A stretch of 64,000 nt of DNA from Blattamonas nauphoetae. Its lineage: Eukaryota; Preaxostyla; Oxymonadida. The translations under genes were made by a program, and so were the position numbers. The stretch lies in the NCBI GenBank assembly GCA_033064195.1, contig JARBJD010000289.1, positions 29,508 through 93,507 on the forward strand. Reading direction: 5' to 3'. The notes beneath the pieces were generated by a model that searched no databases, was not told the DNA's origin, and worked only from the letters and a program-made list of their open reading frames with translations. Of this stretch, positions 36,144-47,700 are shown in pieces. Within the stretch, counting starts at the first letter, position 1. Every line of letters begins with the position of its first letter.

Positions 36144-37288
36144 TGGAAGAGCGAGAAGAAATTGATACTACCTTACGATGGATTGTTATATCATCTTGTT
36201 TGCTCTGATCTTTCGGTATGTCGTGTGGACATAGAACCTAAGGAACTCTGAAGAGAAAAAATTGAATAAACAGTGAAATAAGCACACATTGAGTGAATAA
36301 AGTAGTTTTCACGGGTTTTTTGGTTCTCCAGTGTGTAACTTTTCTCTTCACTAATTCTTAATGGGCCGGATCATTGGATCATCACACACCACTTTCCTCA
36401 ATGACTTCTCACTTCAGCAAACAGTGTTTCACGACGAAAAGAATCGTTTCGAGATGGATATATCATAAAAAGTGAACAAAAGGGGATTTGAACCTTGAAC
36501 TCCTGGTCGTTCTTTTAGCAACTCTAGTCGTTAAATGCAGCAAAGCCCTTATATTTGCACTGGACCTTTCTCTCAATTAGTTCATCCAACTTCTATACTT
36601 ATCTCAAAAGGAGACACATCGGACAGGACAGGACATGTCCGATTGTTCTGATCCTCTCACCCATGTTCCGTTGTTTTCTTTCGACTTTTTCTCTCAGGCC
36701 ATCTCATCCCGCGATTTGAAGTCCGTAATCCATTCAACATTTCTTTTGTCCTGTGATAACTCATTTTTATCTCCGTTGAAGTAAAATTTGTGGAGATCTG
36801 CTCGACTCATCATTCGCTCTCATCTTCTCTGTGTATGACTACAAAATCCTTTGATAGATGCAAATCTCACAATATTCGTTTGCGCTTCCATTGTTTTTGC
36901 CATCTTATCTGTGTTTCCTCTTCATTAGTCTGGAATTGAGAAATGGATCAAAGCCGAATCTGAACTCGACCGAAATAAATGAGATATGGAAGATTCATAA
37001 TGTCAGTATGTCTCTCCTTTGTTTTTACCCTCGTATTTTTCTATTTCTCTCTTTTGGTTCGGAATAGATATCTAGATGGCACGCAAGTCTGAAACTGCGA
37101 TCGTGAGGATGTGCTACTGAGTCGCTCACACAACAGCTCCATCGAGAAAGCCTACTGTTCGGATTGATTATCTTCATATCACCTCGTTTGTACAGCCCTT
37201 TCTCATACCAATCATCAAAATGGAACCCATCTCTTCTCGATCGTAGTTACACCTCCCCCAGAGCGGAAATGCAACCTTTTTTATCCCA
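36144..37288. other. Noncoding spacer, copy 2
   Basis: Counterpart of 6541-7685, with no gene seen. Confidence 0.5.
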
Positions 37289-39147
37289 ATGAACTCTAAT
37301 TCCACTCTTCAATCTAATTTTCTTCCTGAACGAGCTGATAAACAACCAACGTTACACCTCCAACCGCCATCACCACAAATCCACTCATCTACCAAATATA
37401 TCCAAGATTTTGACGTCCTTCCTTCTAATTTTGTCAAAAGTGGAGATTCTTCACGTTTTTCTTCACATTCTTCACCAACTCTCCATTTTCGTCCTACCAC
37501 AACTCAACCATCCGAAAAGCACGCCTTCCAGTGCCACCCACTTCAGCATCTCAACAATCGCGCTCCACATCGCATCCACGCACCACTCCGAATGTATCCC
37601 ACTTATCGCAAGTACGCACAGCCACACACTCCACTCACATTGTTGTCACTCTCACCAACACTCGCTCTCTCCTCCGACACAACAGATCACCCCAACACTC
37701 ACAACTCGATGTGTTCCAACAAAATTGAATCTCTTTCGTCGTTGCAGCATCCTCGTGGTCTTCGTGCCCTTTTAGAGCTTCTCTCACCCACTGATTTCCT
37801 TCCAACACGCCTCCATCTTGAGGGCTGACACCGTTCAATACCACTCTCAAGCCATTTCTTGATCAACATCGCAACCAGCCCGACTCTTTGTCCTGTTCTG
37901 ACATCACGACAGCAGTTCGATCGGTTGTCTCCCTTTCCACTCCGAAAACTCCACCATTCGAAGAACATGCTCTCTCGTCCACAACGCGCGATTTGTACCA
38001 AGTCACTGATGTCAAAAGTTACTCGACACACGCCCTGCGGAAATTTCAATAGCCGAAGACCGCAACCGTGTCATCCAAACAGGAGGCACCCCCATCCTGG
38101 AGCAGCGGCAGGCCCGACATCATCCTCCCTCCCATTCCCAGTGCTGGTGGAAGGATGGGCCAAACGAGGAGACAGTGCACCGATGACAGTCTTTTCTCCA
38201 AACAATCACAAAACCAACTCCGAACACAATCACGATCAACCCCCATCCATCAGAGCCCTCCGCATTATCACCGTCACCTCCACTTCCCACACAAAAACCA
38301 ATTCCTCGCACCTCACATCCTCCAACTCCTCCAGGCCCTATCCGTCTACATCCACTTCACAATTACTAAAATCGTCCAAAAAATGTCTTCTCAGATCGGA
38401 GCGTTGGTTTGAAAAAGCAGAATGGAGACACAAAGCAAAGATGGATATCGGAGAAGAGAAGCAGTTGTTAGACATGGCAACAAGGAGATTGTAGAAAGTG
38501 CGACTGGAACTGACGAAGTGTGGGGCAGGTGGGGAGAATGGGAGTGAAGACTACTTCCACGACAACGAGGAGAGAGAGGAGTCTCAAAGGCAAGTTGTGA
38601 AGGAGAGATTGAAGAATGAGAAGTCTGCCCAGAAACTCTCCGAAACTCTCTCCAGCCTTCAAACAGAACACAGTCGCCTGCTGAACTCCCACAACACCGT
38701 CTTCCTGAGCCATCTTCCTTCTCAACCCAATGCGGTCACCAACGATGGCCTGTTGCACGACTTCGCCAAACTCTGGACGACTACTGCTGTACAAACAGCA
38801 TGAGACCAAAATTCTCGTTGCAGCGATGCGGGATAGGTCCAGAACGAGACAGCAAACACAAACAATTAAACGACAGAACAGCACAGAGAGCGAACAGGAC
38901 ACAGCCCAGTTTGGAGGCATGAGCACAAACGACATCGTCAATACTTTTGTGGTGTAAGATGAAATGAGCGAGCGACTGAGCGGATATTTGGACGAGGTTG
39001 AACAAAACTGGAAACGGGTCAAAACAGAAAGCAAGCTGCGAGCTGGCCAATCCTTGTTCATCTCCTCAAACCATCTTGTTCACCACCCAATAACACACTG
39101 CTCCATCCTACCAACGGTGAAGACACAATCACCGCGATGCAGCGTTC
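37289..39147 (+). CDS. Low-complexity then coiled-coil protein, copy 2
   Basis: Counterpart of 7686-9546. With four rather than five A near 37724 the Ser/His-rich first segment reads on for 179 codons to the end of the LLELLSPTDFLPTRL block. With one A fewer near 38016, a 211-codon frame (37859-38494) runs into the coiled-coil part. The in-frame TAG before KVRLELTK is retained. Confidence 0.35.
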
Positions 39148-39331
39148 GATATCGGTTTAAGGTCCAAATCCGATCGAACAATCATCGATCTTTTCACTTC
39201 AACAGACTCTTTTGGATCTATATTTTAGGAAAAGGCAAGTGCCGACTTGGTGGGTCAAAAGTGCACGAGACGTTGGATCATTTATAAGATCGTTCTTCGC
39301 TTATTTCACTCATCCATTTCAACTACTTTTT
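39148..39331 (+). repeat. R183, copy c
   Basis: Block-2 counterpart of 9547-9730. Confidence 0.9.
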
Positions 39332-39542
39332 CAAAATATGTAAGATAGCAAAAAACTGTACGGAAACAAAACTAAACGAAAAAGTCCAACAATTGGGTAG
39401 GACCTCGCACAAGTTTTTCTGCCGTTCCGAGATAATGGATGTGATATTTGTGGGATTTCCAGAATAAAAGTGGTATTTTGATGGGAGGTGGGTGGGACTG
39501 ACACATGCCTATCATACAGTGCCACCGCTAGAAGCAAAATTA
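39327..39542 (-). repeat. R216, copy c
   Basis: Block-2 counterpart of 9726-9941. Confidence 0.9.
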
Positions 39543-39630
39543 AAGTTTAGTCACAGTCGGCAAATTGTGTGTCCTAGTCGACTTTGTTTCGAATTTGACT
39601 GACAGCAATCGGCTCTAGAACGAGAATTCA

Positions 39631-41789
39631 TCAAAAATCAACGAAAAAGAGTCGCCAAACTGTTATCTTCACGAATATCGGCGCGTACGGAGCAGCCTGT
39701 TTCGACTCCACATACCCGTCCCGCACGAAAGTGAGGAGGGCAGCCATGGCGAGTGCCTTGGACCTTCTCCACTCCCTCTTCTGATGTTCAGGTGCGCTTT
39801 TTTCGGGCTGAGGACATTTGAAAGCTTTTTCGAAGGGAAGCTCTGTTTTGTTCTCCTTGTTGAATTGATAGGCGACAAGCTCCAACATGTCACGGGTCTT
39901 GCTGTCAGAGTAAGGAGGTGGAGGCTCGCTTGTGGGACCAAGAGGGCGAGACGGGGCCATCGTGTGGTGTGGGCTGTTGGTTATCGAGTTGAAGTCTGGC
40001 GAGTTGCATGCGAGAATCCTCGACTGGATGTCGCGAACCGTTTCGTCCGTCAACATTCCCTCCGGCTGCCCTTCCGTGCCTGTGGAGCTCTGCGGTGTCA
40101 TGAACTCGTCCATGGCTCCTTGCCCTTCAAATGGTCCGGGGGACTGGAGTTCTTCAAACACTCCATCAAATCCAGGTGGGGTGGGCGTGCTGTTCGGGAT
40201 TGTTTCTTGGTGATGTCCTCTGAAGGGGTAGGGCGAGTCGTTTGAGGAAGTATTTTCGTTGGTTTGGCGTGGTTCCATACCAGCGTCTTCGCCTTCAGCA
40301 TCCGGAGAAGAGAGAAGAATGAGTGAAAACATCAAGAAAGAGCAATACCAGTGCGAACAGTTTGAGAGACAGGTGGCTCGATTTGAATGGGGGGCGCGGC
40401 AAGGTATGTTTTGCTCTTGATCGCTTTCAGCCTTTCCAGATAAGCTGATGGGTCGAAGTGAATCTGTTTCTTCCACTCCTCCATAAATGCATCTGTCGGA
40501 GGAACAAGGAGATCATCATCTGACCAGTTGTTGAGTGAGGGGAAGATGATCATTTGGCTCAACTCCATTGTCCTCACGATATCTCGTGTATCGTCTTGGT
40601 TGTCACTCATGGTCTGGTCACTCAGTGTAATGACTTGATCAATTATGACACCCTTATTTTGACTTGAGTCGGATTCAATTTGAGGACCTGATTGTTTTCG
40701 CTTTTTCTTCTTCGTAGAAGATTTGAGAGTCGCCAAATCGTCTTCCAGGAACAATGGAATCTTGTTTGACTGTTCTTGTGCTTGAGGTTCAGGATATTCG
40801 AATCCTTCTTGCATTCCGGGCGTTGTTGTTGGTTGAAACGCAAGTGACGAGGAATCGGGATGATTATATTCTGATGGACGTTGGTTATAAAACTCAGTCG
40901 TTTCCAAGAATGTATCGAAGTCATGGATCTCTCCTTGTTGGTGAGCATGTTCGATCAGCCATCGAATCTCGTCGGGATCATTATTTGGCGTCACGAAAAC
41001 CTAACAAGAAGAAGCAGCACAGTCATGGATGAAAAAAGAGACATACCGTAGGAATATCGCTCATTAAATTGTCTGCCGCTCCCGCAAAGTAATCAGACTC
41101 TCTGAAATCGTATCCGTCCTTCATCGGTGTTCTCAGCTGATTCGAGGGGAGTGTGAACGGTGAAAGTGATGAACGAAGAGATTCCGGGTCGGTCAGCGTC
41201 GGGTCCGGCATGAGCAGCGATGGCCGTGGATATCCAAATATGTTTAGAGTTGGATCGCGAGGTGTGGACATATTCAAAGGTGGATCTGGTATTGTGATGT
41301 GTGACCGAGTTGCCTTCTTCCCACCAGGAGGAAGATCGATATTGGATGTGTATAAAGTCTATATAGAGAGAAAAGAAGCAAAAATGTTGTGAAAAAAGAA
41401 ACTCACAATAGAAATGTCAACAAAGGTTTGTCAGCGATATAGTCTTGGAAAAAGCATACAGTGTTCAGGCGTGACTGAAACTCATTGATGTCATCCGCCA
41501 AGTATTTCAGTTTCCGCGTATAAACTCGAATGAGTCCAAGCAGGAGATGCGCTTGATACCGAAGGGGAAGAGGTATCTTTTTCTTCGGATTCTCTTCTGT
41601 TGGAATACCTTCTCTGATGATCTTTACGGCTGCGGGAATGTTTATTTGGAGAATCTTGCCTTTAGACAGATTTCGGTCATAGTTCGCTGCAATCCATACT
41701 TGGCCCAGGGGACTAAGTCAATCAAAAGAAGTCTTAAAGAAGACACAAATATACCCATGCTTAGATATATATCGCGAAAATAATGCCAT
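39631..41789 (-). CDS. RAD21/SCC1 cohesin kleisin, copy 2 (intact-looking)
   Basis: The alpha-kleisin that closes the SMC ring and is cut by separase. The start exon (41755-41789) reads MALFSRYISKHG. A 42-nt intron (41713-41754) joins it to PLGQVWIAANYDRNLSKGK, the family N-terminus. Then come HLLLGLIRVYTRKLKYL, a 101-nt intron (41359-41459) leading to NIDLPPGG and ITIPD, and a 46-nt intron (41001-41046). The central block has KKKKRK followed by VIIDQVITLSDQTM and DDTRDIVRTMELS. A 56-nt intron (40293-40348) precedes an acidic Pro-rich stretch. The C-terminus starts like the winged helix (EWRRSKALAMAALLTF) but ends early, so it is short compared with the family. Two separase-type motifs, DPESLR and TDETVR, are present. 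It starts 110 bp after the HAT1 stop on the same strand. REC8 identity is not excluded. Confidence 0.9.
40033..40050 (-). other. Second candidate separase cleavage motif in RAD21
   Basis: Encodes TDETVR followed by D, matching the ExxR core, in the disordered stretch before the C-terminal domain. Counterpart in copy 1: 10432-10449. Confidence 0.45.
41173..41190 (-). other. Candidate separase cleavage motif in RAD21
   Basis: Encodes DPESLR followed by S, which fits the separase consensus (acidic, x, E, x, x, R). It lies between the N-terminal domain and the central block, as in known kleisins. Counterpart in copy 1: 13784-13801. Confidence 0.55.
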
Positions 41790-41899
41790 GACGTGTGGCC
41801 AAGGTTGATCTAGCCCTTAATTCTCAGTAATCGGTTACTTCTGATTCAGACAAAGACATTGCGAAGTGATAATTCCCGAAGTCGATTTAATCCCAATGA

Positions 41900-43580
41900 T
41901 TATTCATCTGGGGGATTCCAGACACCTTGTTCGATAAAGTCCAGATGTTTCTCAAAACAACTTGATGCCATCCTCATTTCAGTCACTTGGATTTGATATA
42001 GGAGATCAAGCTTGGTCGTTCGTTCTGATTGTTCCAATCCTGCCAATTCTTCCTCGTGCTTGAGGTACAAGTCCCGTTTGACCTGCCAAAATGAGGATGA
42101 ATGAATCAGACATCAACTCTGAAGTCTTTCACAAGCTCTGCATTCTTCTGATCGAGAACACGCCATCTGAAAATGAAACGACATCGGCGGAGTTGTTCCT
42201 GAGAGAGTCGGAGAGAATAGAAAGGACCTTGATGATTGGAACTTTGGACTGAATGTCGGAGATGATAAGATTCGAGAAAGGAGCAACGGCCTCGTTCTGG
42301 CGAAACTGAAAAATGTGGTTACGACGAAGGTGGGCCATGTCAACCAAAGTGCGCATCATTTTAAACCTTCATTGGAGAGAGAAACAGTAATTGAAAAAGC
42401 ACACTGAACTGACTGCAGCTCGACGGTAATCAGAGTGACATTGCTCTTCTTTGAGAGTGATTACACCGTATCGGTAAGATAAGTGGCATGACCCTGATGG
42501 TGGAATGGTGGAAAGACGAGAACTTGACTGAGAAGGATAAACCATGCTAGAGCAGACCTGATTCTCCACAAGGAAGAATTTGGAAAATGGAAGAAACGGT
42601 ACACGGTTGCATAGCCAACAATTCTGAAATCAACACGTGGGGGATTTGAACCGTCCCCACGTTTGTTTGTCTTCTTGTACCTGAAATCGGAGAGTATTGA
42701 AGAAGAAAATAGTACATCAAATAGACGTCCCAATTTGCATCGTCTTCATCGAGATAAGATGCATTGTTGACGAAGAAGAATGACATGGCCATCAAATTTT
42801 TACGAAAGACCTTCATATCTGGGTCTGGAAAGGGTGTCTGGAAAAAAGAACGATGAATCGAATGGAAATGAAGAAAGGGCTCTAAAATAACAAACACAAT
42901 AGATTTGGAAGATCGCATTACCAAGCGGAGTCGAAGAACTTTCATTTGGATTGTGCGGAGGACAAGGCATATACTCGCGAATTGGTTTCCATGGGAGGTG
43001 AAATTCATCTGTGTTCTCCGATTGTTGGATGATATTCAAGAATGATGTTTTTCAATGAGAATGACAAACATTTGAGAATCAGTTTCTATCTCTCGAGAGT
43101 GTGCAGCGATTCAGATAGGTGAGAATATTTTTCGAGGGGGTCTCGAGCTTAAAATACCAATGAGAGAGATTTTTCGAGATTGCACACAGCATCGTGAAGA
43201 AAACGGAACGAACAACTTGCGGCGTCGATTCTCCCAACTATTGTTCATAAACACAATTGAATGTGTCTCCTTGGATAAAGCAATCAATGCGAACTGTTTC
43301 ATACCCAGGAATGATTTGGGCCTCTCCAAAAAGGGTACGTTTGCATTGGTGGAAATGATGAGAGAGGCTGATTAAAATATGCTCCATCAACTGAAGATCA
43401 GTGTTGCAGAGAGAATATGTTGTCACAGGGGGTAAATAAAAGGATGGGCATATTGAAATGGAAGGTTATTGCATCGTTAGCTGGAATTGGTGGGAATGGT
43501 ATTGTGAGGGTGCGAGGACGAAACTGAAAGACGACAGAATGCTGAGCGAGTGTTGTCAGAGTCGGAGGGAGCGAAAGCAT
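41900..43580 (-). CDS. HAT1 type B histone acetyltransferase, copy 2
   Basis: HAT1 acetylates newly made histone H4 before chromatin assembly. Exon-like segments in order: PANDAITFHFNM; KRTLFGEAQIIPGYETVRID; WKPIREYMPCPP with NAIFQIY; KNLMAMSFFFVNNASYLDED; IVGYATVYRFFHFP; QVLVFPPFHHQGHATYL, the GNAT acetyl-CoA-binding motif A (here HHQGHA); and a C-terminal helix VKRDLYLKHEEELAGLEQ ending at a TAA at 41900-41902. Frame changes between segments imply several short introns whose ends I could not all fix. The exact start is uncertain (43580 or downstream). It precedes RAD21 on the same strand. Confidence 0.82.
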
Positions 43581-44721
43581 TTGTGCGGACGGCCCACTTC
43601 ATGCGTTCATCGTTGTGGAGGGCGGTGATGATGGCGATGCGGGAGACTGGGCGTGTCACACTCCTCCATCCCTTGTATTTCTGATCCCACAAATCCGCTC
43701 CTCACATCCGAGACCAGATCTCTTCGCTCACCGACAGTTGCCCGTGCAATTGACTCACATTCGAAAACTGTCTTGCCAGGAGCTTCTGCCGGGTGTGAAC
43801 TCAGCGACAGGATGTTGGAACAAGCTGACCTCAGAACTGGGCACTGAATTGTCGATCCAGCGATGTGCGGAGGAACTGCTTCTTCCCCATTCAACTCCGA
43901 TTCCAGACCTCCCGATCGATGTGGATCGCCCCTTCCACGGGCGGGATTGGGGTGAAGTCGTGAGGAGGCAAGGAGCGCAAGTAATGCTGCCGTGGGAGGT
44001 TTCGGGATTCGCCAGCACCATCAAAGGTGTGGAGAGGCCCAGTGCGAGCGTGCCATCACTCCCGACAACTCCGACACAGCTGTTCGTCCTTTTCCCTCAG
44101 CCCCTTCCTCGCTCTTCAACTTCCCTTCCATCCAATCAATCTCTCCACACCCAATCGCCTCCACGTCGCTGTCGACTCGAGCACCTACCAAGTTGATCCA
44201 TACAGTTGTCCGTGTGGGTGGCGTGCTCGTTTCCAGCGATCCCTGCGACAGGCGGAACGCCTCCGTGTCTTTACTATCTCCAAAGTCACAAAAATATCAC
44301 CTTGTTTCATCAAGATGAGAAATCTCTCGAATGTGTTGACAAATCAAACAACACGATCGAGTCGAAATCTTACGGTGCCAAATCTGACAGGAGAATCATC
44401 GTCTTGCTGTTTGGCCGCGAATGAGTGGCTTCCCACAATCCTGAAGTCGCCATCAGCAATCGTGGAAAGTGTCCATTGTTCGTGAGATCAGATACCTCAA
44501 AATCTGAACTTTTTGTCGGAAATAATCATCCATGTTCTTCAACATCTCCTTCCACTCTGATCTTCAAAAGTGGCTCCATTTCGAAAATAACAGGCTCGCT
44601 TTCATGAATGTTCTTCACTCGTTCCAACTCGACAGCCAGGATGGTTTCCATCTTATCAACGCTCATTGGCGAGAGTCTGGTTGCGGAGTGAGAATATAAA
44701 GATTCACCAAGAAAGGATAAA
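43581..44721. other. Unresolved region between HAT1 and separase, copy 2
   Basis: Counterpart of 16192-17331, with one extra T near 44370. No gene assigned. Confidence 0.35.
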
Positions 44722-47700
44722 ATGACATCATTCAAGCAAATAATGACTCGATCTTCCCAAAGATTTTTTGACAAGATGTCGTCAAACCAATTTCGCTGTC
44801 AATCGATTCCAACTCATTGTGCCTCATCAGAAATACGATTTCCTTCTGATCCCAACTCTGAGTCTTCGGAGTCGCCAGAACAGGTTACTTCCCTGATTCA
44901 AACCGAACCATCAGAAATCATGAATTCATCTGTACCACAAATTGAACAGAATAGACAAGGACCAAAATCATCCAACTCGCTTCATTCATCCCTTCGAATG
45001 CGGATTGTACCATCCAAAACGTCTGAAATCACTCTCCCCCACAATTCCTTCAAGAAGTGTTTACGCACTATTTCCTCGCTGAAACGGGGATTCGACCTTA
45101 GAAACAGGTGGTGGTGGACATATCCAATCAGCACATTCGGTGACGAACGCCACAACGAGTCTGTGAGTGATGTCCGAGAAATGAGAATTGAACTGGACCA
45201 ACTCAAAGTTCCCATCCAACAACTTGATGGTACCATTCTTTCTGAACTATGTGAAACCGATCCACGAGCGTGTGACTTACTTTCGTTCTCTTCTGATGAC
45301 AACAACGAGAAAATCTGTCCAACACGGTTTGTCAATGAAATACAAAATGGATTCGCACTTTTCACACCAGATGTCCTCCAATCGTGTAATGAGTCATCGG
45401 ATCATCGATATTACCTCGCGTTTCTTTTATACAGCCGAGCATCATTTTACGAAGGCTTTTGTCTACAACAACCACCACAAGCCCCTCTGGTCGACTTGTC
45501 GATCAGAGACTGTAAGACAGCCTTACAAATACTACATTTTCGTGAAGATAAACCCGACGCCACCAAACACATTTCCTCTTTTCTTGACATTGAAGAATTG
45601 AAAGCCCTTGTCTTCGGGTTGCTCGGTCAATCTCTTCGGCATTATGACCTCTCTCGCTCAAACAGACTCGATCGAAAGAGTGGGTCGACCATTGACGATC
45701 CCATCTCCCACTTGCAAGGAAAGGAGATCCAAACTTTATCGAAACAAACCAATCTTGTGCAACACTGTTTTCTGGACGCATTGAAATGTCTGGATTCAGC
45801 TCTCAGTCGAGCCACTCTTCTGAATTTTCAGCATCTCTCGTCCATTTTCGTCCTTTTGACACAAACCATTATTCCATACGGGAAGCTGTGCGACAATCTC
45901 CACCTCTGTCTTTGGGCATGTGAGATCTGGTCTCGCCTCAGTCCGCCTGTCATGATCAACGGACTGCTGCGAAAAACAGAAGCTTGGCAACTTCAGGCTC
46001 TTCACGAGGCAGACACCGAAGTTGGCGACCCACCAACTCAGCTGGAAATGAAGCCAGCAGAAACGGATGACCGAAATGGTTTGTTGTTCTCTCATCATTC
46101 ACATGTTCAGTTGAACTCCATCTTCTTGGACATCTGTCTGCGAAACTGCAAGCAGGATGTCTTCTGGCAGATTCTGAATTCGACACGCTGGGATTATCTC
46201 AATTGGAATCAGTGAAAGGGAGCTTCCGTTGCATCTTCAACCGTGCTTATCAGCGAGACACCTGAATTCTGTAAACAAACCACCGATCAATCCTAATCAT
46301 CTTTCAACGGATATTCACACACAACGCGACCCTTCACATGTGGATCAGGCATCTCAAGAACTTCGACAAGCACTTCTGAACACGCCACTGCCACTTCATC
46401 TCTCAATGAACTCGCAAAAGAACGAACCAGGGAATGCAAAACAGGATCGGACAAGGAAAGGGGAACAACCCACACCGACTGTCCTTATCAAGCTCTCCAA
46501 CAAAGCACCCCGCCTCTTTGTGAGGGGCCTTTGCTTTGTTTGGGGCCAGATGAGAATTCTGGAAGGGAAACTGTGCGCGATGGAAGGAAAATGGGAGGAA
46601 GCAATCTCATCAACCGAAGAAGCGATCAGGTACTTGGACTTTCTCCTCAGATTCCCACATGTCCATACGACCAGTCAATCGACCACGTCGTCTCGTCAGG
46701 ATCAGCGAAAGACTGACACGACTCGTCCTGTGTGGACAGACATCATCGACGTTGCTCTGATCAGATCGATGCTTTGCGAATGCTACTCGTTCAAAGGGAA
46801 GGTGTTCAGACTGAATGGAATGCCGATCGAGGCAGAGTCGGCACTTCAGACGCAGTTGTCACAGATCATCCGGAACGTCATTCCGACGCCAAAAGAAGAA
46901 ACCCCACTCCCGCCATCCACATCAGATACATTTTATTCATTGCTCCACGCTTGTTTCTCGGTCGAGGACGACATCAAACTCCTTCTGCCCTTGCCATCAA
47001 CCCCTCTCTGCATTGTCAACACAACATTTGACCTCATCATCCAAGTCGGTCGGATCTCAATTGAAACGGCAAACTGGAAGCATCGAGAATGGGCACATCA
47101 AAACGTTGCGGAAGCCTTTGCTGTGCTTGCTCGACTTCCTGCGAGTAAACTGGCAGCTGTCATTCTGGAGAGGATCGAACTTGCAACGAAACGAAATGAA
47201 TACACAGCTGTTCTTCATCTGATCGAGTATCTGGAGACGATTCTGGAAGTTCAGACTTCAGCTCAGAAAGTCCCGTTTCGAGCAGAACTGAAGAAGATCA
47301 CTGCCCTACACGCCTCGCCGATTGATGAGAGCTCTGAAGGGATGGAAGTCATGTCGAAGCTCCCCGATTCCAAAACCGACAAGTCTACCTTTCAAGCATT
47401 CATCACACAATGTCTCAACCCGACCGAGTTCTCCTTCATCCCCATTCACGCCTTTCATTTCCTCCTCGTCTCCACTCTCCACTGCCTTCGCCGTCCTTTC
47501 CCACTTCCTCCGACATTCATGCAATTTGTCCCACATTCTCAATCAGACCATCCTACGCCAACAGAATCACCAGCCCACATTAACACCGACCCAACATGCT
47601 TCATGAGTCCGAAAACGGACCGAAGACTGATGGTGCGAACACCGAGCAAGAAGACACCAGCTGAAGCGTCACGGACACCGACGTTGATTGGATTGATGGA

